Assembly (NCBI RefSeq): GCF_932276165.1 | Contig: NC_064002.1 | Span: 5,270,001 to 5,334,000, forward strand | Source of the DNA: Plutella xylostella | Taxonomy: Eukaryota; Arthropoda; Insecta; Lepidoptera; Plutellidae | Direction of reading: 5' to 3' | Length of the DNA stretch: 64,000 nucleotides | Part shown: piece by piece, positions 57,308 to 64,000 of the stretch | Position numbering within the stretch: position 1 is the first letter of the stretch | How the letters are laid out: every line of letters begins with the position of its first letter | The notes under the pieces: generated by a model | The model's input: only the letters and a program-made list of their open reading frames with translations | The model's database searches: none | What the model was told of the DNA's origin: nothing | Program-made: the position numbers and the translations under genes

Positions 57308-57442
57308 AAAGCTGCGTATAGACCGGCCCAACGAACGCCCAACGATGGATATTTATCATACATAATACAAGGCAGATTGCAGCAACGAAGGTCAACGAAA
57401 CCCGTTCGTTGGCGTTCGTTTGGCCAGTCTGTACGCAGCTTA
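57308..57442. mobile_element. ~135-bp MITE copy 2 (agctgcgtac ends)
   Basis: The ends aaagctgcgtatagaccggc and ccagtctgtacgcagctta are an inverse pair. The interior matches copy 1 (cccaacgatggatatttatc, ggcagattgcagcaacgaag). It lies about 250 bp upstream of the FLASH-like start codon, inside the likely promoter. Confidence 0.75.
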
Positions 57443-57688
57443 ACGATGGTAGTATTTTCAGATATATTACGCGGGCCGAATTTTTGTATTGCTAGACCAT
57501 TAGACAGACCTGACAGATGTCAACGCAATGTCAGTACCTATTTGTCAGTAAAAGAAACGGGACAAATGGTTGAATGGGAAAACAACATTTTTTGAAGAAG
57601 TTTTTATTAGATTTATCAGCTAAAGCAAAACTTATGAGCGTTTAAATTTAATAAAACTGGATTGTTTTGGTTTCATTTTGTTCACATA

Positions 57689-57745
57689 ATGGTTGACATC
57701 TACGACAATTTAGAAAATTACGAGGAAATCCTCGGATATGATCGG
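57689..57745 (+). CDS. FLASH-like exon 1
   Basis: ATG 57689 encodes MVDIYDNLENYEEILGYDR, followed by donor |gtgagt in phase 0. The short acidic N-terminus with DIY is the best FLASH-like signature. Confidence 0.75.
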
Positions 57746-60700
57746 GTGAGTTTTTACATTTTTAGCGCCAATTTGTAGTAAATGTCTATGTGAGGTCTAA
57801 ACATTATTGTAACTCAATTAATTCTTCATGATCAATTAAAGAAACCTGTGAGATATTAGGGTTGGTGAGTCAACTTGGTTTTAAACATGAATTTGTTATT
57901 GAATAGAAAATAGAAAAATTACCTACATTGCTAATCATAGAAGTGCTTCGAAGACTAAAGTAAAAGTCAATGATACCTACTTACCTACCACAAATCCTAG
58001 TATGCAGTAGCAATCCACAAGTAACAAGGTGTACTATGTACATATTACAAGTGTAGTGCAAGTGACAAAATGTGTTACTAATTTTATATGTATTCCTTTT
58101 CCTTTCTGCTCCCTACTCAACTCTGGAATGTATTCTAAAACTAATTGTAAAGACACTTAGGAAATCTTGCAGGATTTTGATGACTTGACAACTGAGCACC
58201 AGCGCCTGCTTGTCAACTACTCCTCACTGCTGAAACCATGTCATGCTAACCAAATGTTTTATTTGCAAAAAAATCACATTGTTAAATGATTTACTTATTC
58301 ATATTTTTCCAGCTTAAAGCAGAAAATAAGGAATTGAAACAAAAAATTGGAGAACATGAATCTGCCCTGGCAAAATTACAAAAGGTAATTATTTTATAAA
58401 TTGTGGATGTTCTGGTCTTAAAAAAATGATTTGTACCTAGACCACGAAAACCATTTTTAGACTGGTAATAACACTAACAAGAGTCAACTTTCGCAAGGTT
58501 TCATATATTCATAATATAACCATGCAGAAGTAGATTTAACACTTATTTACTCTCTTGCACATGTCAGCTTCCTATAATTTTCAATAAAGTAGTAGTTTTG
58601 TCATAGATAGTGGTAGTAAAACTTCTTCTATCTATAAAATTCCATCAACTAAACATTTAATGTTTCTTGTATTTTTAATAAACACTTCTAATAATATTTT
58701 ATGGACAAGTAAGCATGTGATATGAGGTTTCACATTACTAAAAGGTAAGTAGCTGAGTCGGCTCTAACACCTACTTATAACTGCCTGGCTGCGGCAGTCA
58801 TTCAATATTCTTGGAAAAATACACATCTAATTTGTGGGTTTCACATTTTGAAGTAATTCAAATTATGATTTAGTGATGAATCTCTCAGTTTCTAACATTG
58901 TATCAGTAAGTTTAATCTTTGTGTCTTGATAATAATTATCAAAGCACATTGATGAATAGTGAAATCAATGTGCATTGAAATTGTAGGAAATCTTGCAGGA
59001 TTTTGATGACTTGACAACTGAGCACCAGCGCCTGCTTGCCAACTACTCCTCACTGCTGAAAACCGCCCGAGCAGAGATTGAACGGAAGACTCAAGTCATT
59101 ACTAACATTAATAATGAGTAAGTTTAACTTTATTATTCTGATAAGATATAGGTAATTTGATACTACTGTGGACTTTAACATTTTATTAATAGAAATATAA
59201 ATGTGTTCAATTTTTTTTTTACTTTTTCTAGGAAGGATCAGTTGTTTCTAAAGTTTCTAAGTGATTCAACAAACAAAAATCCAGCACAGGGGAAAAGGGG
59301 TGGAAAGAGGAAGGCAAAAACAAAAGAAGGCATCCCACCTCCATGCAAGCCCCCTGCTGAGGAATCACTTCTAAATAAGGAAGCACTTATACAAAACAAA
59401 AGGTAACCCACAATATACATTTAAGCATTTTATGTGATTGCTGCTTAGGTAAATACCCTAGCCACTGAAAATGTCATTAGACTGGAAAAAAAACTACTTC
59501 TGCTGGACTGTAAATAAGATAGTAGAAAATTCCTAATATAATTAATGAATACACCCTATAATGTTTCATGTATTTTATTTCAGCAAAGATGACCACTCAA
59601 AGGAACAGACCACGCCCACACAAGATAGAGCTCAAAAACAGCAAGTGGCCCTCAGGACTCTTATTAAAGACAAGAACAAAGAAAATAAAAGTTCCGGTGT
59701 TGTTCCCTGCAGTATTGCCTCAAGGCGGAAATCTGCGCCAATATCACGGTATGTTTTTGAATCACACCACTTAAATATATTGTGTTTTTACATGTATGTG
59801 CCTTCCTTTGAAAACATTGCATAGAAAGGAATGGTTTGGTTAGGTTTCAGTGAGTTTTTTTTACCCGGAACGGAAAAAGAGGGTGTCATTTCATTGTGAA
59901 TGAGTTGTGAATAGAGTACTCACTATTTAATCGGTTTTGCCAGTACTTATGTAATAATTATGTTGTATGCAAGATCGGATATTTCTTGCAATGGGGTATT
60001 AGTGGACGCGCCTCACTCAGTTGTGCGATGGCAAGTAGCATACCTGCTTATTTATGGTTACCTTTTGCAGGCTATGTGATTTCAGAATAAAGTAGAATTA
60101 ATAAAATAAAATACCTAGTTATGCTATTGCGATATTAATTGAAAAGAACTTGATCAGCAATTTTTTTAAATGTAGATGTTGAGCAATGAATTTAATACAA
60201 CAAAAAAATATCTGTATCCTACCTACCTACAAGAATATTTTCCAGATTTATTTTTAGAACTACTTTATAATTTTGATTATAATTATTTTCTACATATTGA
60301 ATATTTACACTTTTATTAATATCACATTTACGGGTTTTATGTTTAACAGTTTTGCTCCTGTACTATTTGATAATAATTATGTTTACTAACCATTATTTCT
60401 TTAACCTCAGTCTCGACCACCCAGTATTCAGTTCTGATGAAGAAGACGAAACAAAATCACCAGCTATTCCACCAAGAGATGAGCCAGATGTAGTTTCTGA
60501 AAGATTCATAGAGAATAGATTAAAACAGATAGCCAGTGAAGTTTGTGTCTTGGACAATAGAGATCATCACCAAAGAGAGTCTCAAAGAGAAAGTCTGATA
60601 GATAGACCCACTAGGTATAGTCGGGAGCAAGAGACACGTGATTGGTACAGAGACAGGGATAGGTACGATGATAAGTCGAGAGACAGGGATAGAAGGAGAA

Positions 60701-63430
60701 GCAGTAATGAGCGTCCACTACGCGGTCGACCGACTTACAGAGAAACTAATGAACGATACAGGAACGATAATAGCAGACACAGAGCCAGTCCCCCCAGAGG
60801 TAACTATCAAAGAAATAAAAGTCGAGATAGAAGGCGAGAGTTCTTTGAAAGGGAGAGACAGGAACCTGAATTTGATAGATACAGGAAGCCATTTCACCAC
60901 GAGCAACCAGTCAAACACAAATACCACGATGAGTATGAAGGGTCAGGAACGAAGCACAAGCACTATGATGATTATGAAGAGCCGGTGTTGAAACGGCGAA
61001 GGACTGACTCGAGAAATGCCGACGAGTACTCAAAAGATTCTGCGCAACCTCACGATAAGATGTATCATCAGTGGAGACACACTTCTTGTCAATCACCGGA
61101 TGAAGTATTTGTAGATACCGTATTGCCATCCCATCCCATAAGAGGTATGTATTTTTTTTATTTTTTTTTCTATCTTACAAGACACTGCTGTATGATATAA
61201 TTAGTGTGATAACAATAATTACAATTATATATTATACACACATTATTATTATTTTTCAGAAATAATGGGTACTTCTGAAATTCCACAACCAGATCCACGA
61301 TTCTTAAGTAGTAAATATGTGGACGTAAATGATGGTAACAAAAAGATGAGACTGTCCGCTTCAGCTGCTCAAGTAAAATTGAGTAAAGTGGGTCCTTGGA
61401 CTAACTCTACAAAAGACCAAAGAGCGCCAGATATAAGAGAAGCTATACCTCATAAAGAATACAGTAGGGTAGACCACAATCTAGCCAACGATTCCATGGA
61501 GTCTGGTGAAATAAATGATATTGATATTTACTCAGACATATTTACTGATCGTGACCATATACCATCGAAATTAGCAGAAGATGCAAATAATTGTGACTCC
61601 GGAGATACGAAAAGGGACATTCCTGCAAAAAAGGCTGCAATAGAAATACATACGAAAAATGAATCGGGTCAAAACATAAACTCATGTCTCGAACCTCATA
61701 TGAAAGTAAATACTACTGAAAAACCAATCGAAAGTGAGAAAAAACGCATAATAAACATAAGAAATTATAAAATTCGGAAAATATCTAAACCGGAATCAAC
61801 ATTAAATACAATCAGCGAAGAAAAACATTCAAATATAAATGCCGTTCCCAAGCCATTAGAAGTTCTATATAATGAGCTTTCTGAAAGTGAATTGGCAAGA
61901 AAAAAAGATATTTCTGACGATGTTAAACGCGTATCTTCCTTGAATTGCGGAAATGAAAATAAGACTGATCATAATGATAGTAAATCTAAACAACTAAAAC
62001 CTTACATTCATAAAAATAAAACAAGTGCTGCCAATATTAAACTAAGACCAGAAACAAAAGAACATCTTAGTGAACACAAAAAAGACCATAAAACAGAGAA
62101 AGAAAAGTATAGAGAAACCCAAAATACCAACTCCAAGATTCGTCCTCGCAGCATAGCCAATAGAAGGAAATCGATGCCAGCTTTCAAGTAAGCTCTTTTT
62201 TTAAATCCTTATATTATTTACAGTATAGTAATCTCCCAAACGTTAATATTTTATTTTTATTGTTTTAGGCATGAACTTCCGAGGTTGGATATCAATGACG
62301 AGGTGAATACTGTTACTCGCAAAAATGATTGCTTATTTACTTTAAATACACCTGCCAAGAAGAATATGGTTGCAGGAGACTTAGAATTAAGTGATGAAAG
62401 CAGTGATAGCTCGGATCTCAATATAAAAATGACACAACCAAATATTGACAACAAGATAGAACTGGAAGCTTCGAAACAAGATACCAAATCAAAAGGTAAA
62501 GAAAAGGAACCCATAATAAATTTAAAAGAAACCAAAACGAAAGACATACAAGCTAAGCTTTGTGACCTTTTCGGAGATAGTAGTTTGATAACACCAGAAG
62601 ATTTGGAATTGCAGCAGCCCCTGCCCAGAGCTGACTCGGCTCGTGATCCAACACCACTCACATCTGCTGCTACATCTTCACTCAGTTTCTCAATTCTTAA
62701 AGACAATGATAAATTGTCTAACGTGTCCCATACACAAATTGACAATGAAACCAACAAAATTCGCACAAGGTCTTCTGGTAAAAACAAAACTCATGTTGAT
62801 GATAAAAATACCAAATCAAGTGCACCAATCGCTGAAGAAAAAGTAAAGTGCAACGATGTACATACTTCTGAAGATAAATCAAAGAATGCTAAACATAAGG
62901 AAAAAAGCGATGATGCACGTTGTGTGAAAACTAAAACAAATGACGCTGCAGTCGCGGACAGCACGGTCGCTGTGGAACTGCCATTGGAAGTCACAATCCC
63001 GGATATTCCCATATCTGTTGAACCCACCAACAACTTAATTAGAGTACTACCAAGTGTTGACGAAAAAGAACCAGATGTGATTAAAACTGTAATTATTTCT
63101 AGTGGGCTACAACCGCAGTGTCTTCCAACCACTAAAGAAATAGCGGTAAACAATGATAAGAGCGAAGACAGTCATTTTAAAGTATTCCCAGGATTAGCCA
63201 CTTCCACACCTCAAAGGGAATCCGTGAAAGTTGCTCCGAAAGACCCAGTTAGAGCACCCAGTGTTATGTCCGATACAAGTGACTCTAATTGTACAGACAA
63301 GATGGTCGAAAGTCTTGCGCCCGAAAAATCTCTAGCTGATACTCCGGGCAAGCCTGAAAACGCGCCTGACATGAGAATATTCTTGAAACGGAAAAAGAAA
63401 CGGACAAGAAAAAGCAATCTTAGCCAGTGA
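57689..63430 (+). CDS. FLASH/CASP8AP2-like protein, 1139 aa
   Basis: Exons: 57689-57745, 58313-58384, 58987-59117, 59232-59402, 59584-59748, 60411-61144, 61260-62187, 62269-63430; 3420 nt with consistent phases. The N-terminus MVDIYDNLENYEEILGYDR carries a DIY motif and YEEIL like vertebrate FLASH. A coiled coil (about 20-100) contains LLKTARAEIERKTQVI, close to the FLASH LIKTARVEINRK block. Then come Lys-rich linkers, an Arg/Asp-rich region (about 270-360), a second DIDIYSDIF at about 530, a long disordered Lys/Asp/Ser-rich part, and a basic C-terminus. FLASH works in the nucleus with the U7 snRNP in histone pre-mRNA 3' processing. The length is near the insect size and shorter than the vertebrate form. 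Assignment rests on short N-terminal motifs; no SANT domain was seen. Confidence 0.62.
58161..58239 (+). pseudogene. Partial upstream duplicate of FLASH-like exon 3
   Basis: It matches the first ~79 nt of exon 58987-59117 with one change (gccaac to gtcaac, Ala to Val). It begins exactly at the exon's first base after an AG (agacacttag). Flanking intron sequence does not match. It has no donor; if spliced in, translation would stop soon after LLKPCHANQ. Confidence 0.7.
58313..58384 (+). CDS. FLASH-like exon 2
   Basis: The acceptor is atatttttccag and the donor is ttacaaaag|gtaatt. It encodes LKAENKELKQKIGEHESALA and KLQK, the start of the coiled coil. Phase 0. Confidence 0.78.
58987..59117 (+). 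CDS. FLASH-like exon 3
   Basis: The acceptor is tgaaattgtag and the donor is aataatga|gtaagt. It encodes EILQDFDDLTTEHQRLLANY, then SSLLKTARAEIERKTQVITN and INN. It carries the conserved KTARxEI coiled-coil block. Phase 2. Confidence 0.8.
59232..59402 (+). CDS. FLASH-like exon 4
   Basis: The acceptor is ctttttctag and the donor is caaaacaaaag|gtaacc. It encodes EKDQLFLKFLSDSTNKNPAQ, a basic GKRGGKRKAKTKEG stretch (possible nuclear localisation signal) and PPCKPPAEESLLNKEALIQN. Phase 2. Confidence 0.78.
59584..59748 (+). CDS. FLASH-like exon 5
   Basis: The acceptor is gtattttatttcag and the donor is aatatcacg|gtatgt. It encodes SKDDHSKEQTTPTQDRAQKQ, then QVALRTLIKDKNKENKSSGV and SIASRRKSAPIS. 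Phase 2. Confidence 0.78.
59760..60410 (+). other. FLASH-like intron 5
   Basis: 660 bp of AT-rich intron. No repeat or gene recognised. Confidence 0.5.
60411..61144 (+). CDS. FLASH-like exon 6, Arg/Asp-rich
   Basis: The acceptor is tctttaacctcag and the donor is cataagag|gtatgt. It opens RLDHPVFSSDEEDETKSP, then RFIENRLKQIASEVCVLDN, an Arg/Asp-rich tract (DRDRYDDKSRDRDRRRS) and HKHYDDYEEPVLKRRRTDSR, ending SPDEVFVDTVLPSHPIR. Phase 1. Confidence 0.8.
61260..62187 (+). CDS. FLASH-like exon 7
   Basis: The acceptor is attatttttcag and the donor is gctttcaa|gtaagc. It encodes EIMGTSEIPQPDPRFLSSKY, MESGEINDIDIYSDIFTDRD and a Lys/Asn/Glu-rich disordered tail ending RRKSMPAF. Phase 2. Confidence 0.8.
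62269..63430 (+). CDS. FLASH-like exon 8 (terminal)
   Basis: The acceptor is attgttttag. It encodes KHELPRLDINDEVNTVTRKN, DLELSDESSDSSDLN and ELQQPLPRADSARDPTPLTS, ending MRIFLKRKKKRTRKSNLSQ at TGA 63428-63430. A basic tail follows a long Ser/Thr/Lys/Asp-rich disordered region. Confidence 0.8.
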
Positions 63431-63800
63431 AAATTTATCTTGCTTGGTTTTATATCATAATGTATTTTTTTTGTTTTTAGGAAAGTTATCCATTATTTTT
63501 GTTAATTTTACTTTCCTTACTTTAATATCTTTTTTTTTACTTAGCATCGATTTAGTTGGAAATCGGTTTTTTCTTTTAGTTAAATGAAATACTAGACATA
63601 GCAGGCAAGGCCTATTTATGTAAATATTCACACAAAAAATAAACATAGGTATATATCTTAAAAGTGGCTTTATGAAGTAATTATGTAAATAGCCAACTTT
63701 GGAACTATCTGATTTTGTATGATACGAAGATAGAATAACTCATAAATAAGGTATGTATGTACTTACTATAAAATAAAGGACACTTCATAAGATAAAAATT
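63431..63800 (+). other. 3' UTR of the FLASH-like gene
   Basis: AT-rich sequence after the stop. AATAAA hexamers at 63638-63643 and 63772-63777 give two candidate poly(A) sites. Confidence 0.5.
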
Positions 63801-64000
63801 GCACTTTTATTTTTCATTTTTTCCATAATATTACAACTATATTTACACAACAATTAATTATATAACAATATTCCTCTCATATCATACCTATAAAAATATG
63901 CCTGGTAATCTGCAAAATAAATTGGAGGTTCAGTCAGACTAAGCTGTTTCACTATGCCGGAATAATATCATTTTTTTTATATAAAAATCTGTTAGAAATC
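63800..64000. other. Window end, no feature resolved
   Basis: AT-rich. A minus-strand AATAAA (tttatt near 63806) could end a convergent gene lying to the right, but nothing else supports it. Confidence 0.2.

Larger units (their letters stand above)
55858..57688. promoter_or_regulatory. Divergent intergenic region Mkp3 / FLASH-like gene
   Basis: 1.8 kb between divergent start codons. It must contain the 5' UTRs and promoters of both genes. Candidate arthropod initiators (tcagt) for the + gene lie at 57531 and 57545. The central part holds two copies of a small MITE and a LINE tail. No other gene is supported. Confidence 0.45.

Noticed and set aside
1..64000. CRISPR arrays, bacterial operons or LTR retroviruses
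   Set aside because: The organism is eukaryotic; no spacer arrays, no paired LTRs and no gag-pol or envelope-like ORFs were seen.

Overview
The window looks like lepidopteran (moth or butterfly) nuclear DNA. The evidence is spliced insect genes with GT-AG introns, RTE-type LINEs ending in (TGA)n, tRNA-derived SINEs of lepidopteran type, and many TA-flanked fold-back and MITE elements. No species can be named from the sequence alone. Three host genes can be reconstructed exon by exon with consistent splice phase.

Layout. (1) About 836-18580, + strand: the 3' part of canoe/afadin (cno), 14 coding exons ending at 16561 plus a long 3' UTR. Its 5' part (RA, FHA, DIL and PDZ domains) lies left of the window. 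Introns carry a tRNA-derived SINE, a 1.3-kb fold-back element, a hAT remnant with an 8-bp target duplication, and a full-length RTE retrotransposon with an open 1024-codon ORF (8659-11733). Three cno exons have a partial tandem duplicate just downstream. (2) About 18600-24300: a repeat graveyard between convergent genes, with hairpin MITEs, a SINE split by an element with a 9-bp target duplication, an RTE fragment and a 757-bp element with a 9-bp duplication. (3) About 24300-55857, - strand: Mkp3 (DUSP6-type MAP kinase phosphatase), 380 aa in six coding exons spread over 29 kb. Two introns of 12-13 kb hold GC-rich islands, a THAP-domain exon, the second copy of the 9-bp-duplication element and a three-layer nested transposon at 49045-53127. 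(4) 55858-57688: divergent intergenic region with two copies of a small MITE. (5) 57689-63430, + strand: an eight-exon gene for a 1139-aa protein that looks like FLASH/CASP8AP2, the histone pre-mRNA processing factor, followed by its 3' UTR.

How the genes relate. Canoe links adherens junctions to actin and Ras/Rap1 signalling. Mkp3 dephosphorylates ERK downstream of Ras. FLASH acts in histone mRNA 3' processing. They are separate transcription units: cno and Mkp3 converge, Mkp3 and FLASH diverge. Nothing in the sequence shows co-regulation.

Most unusual signals: the cluster of partial exon duplications (three in cno, one in FLASH); a group of DNA elements built from short degenerate 'words' inverted between the two halves, three insertions of which have perfect 9-bp target duplications; and a small nested transposon with an exon-like ORF and splice donor.
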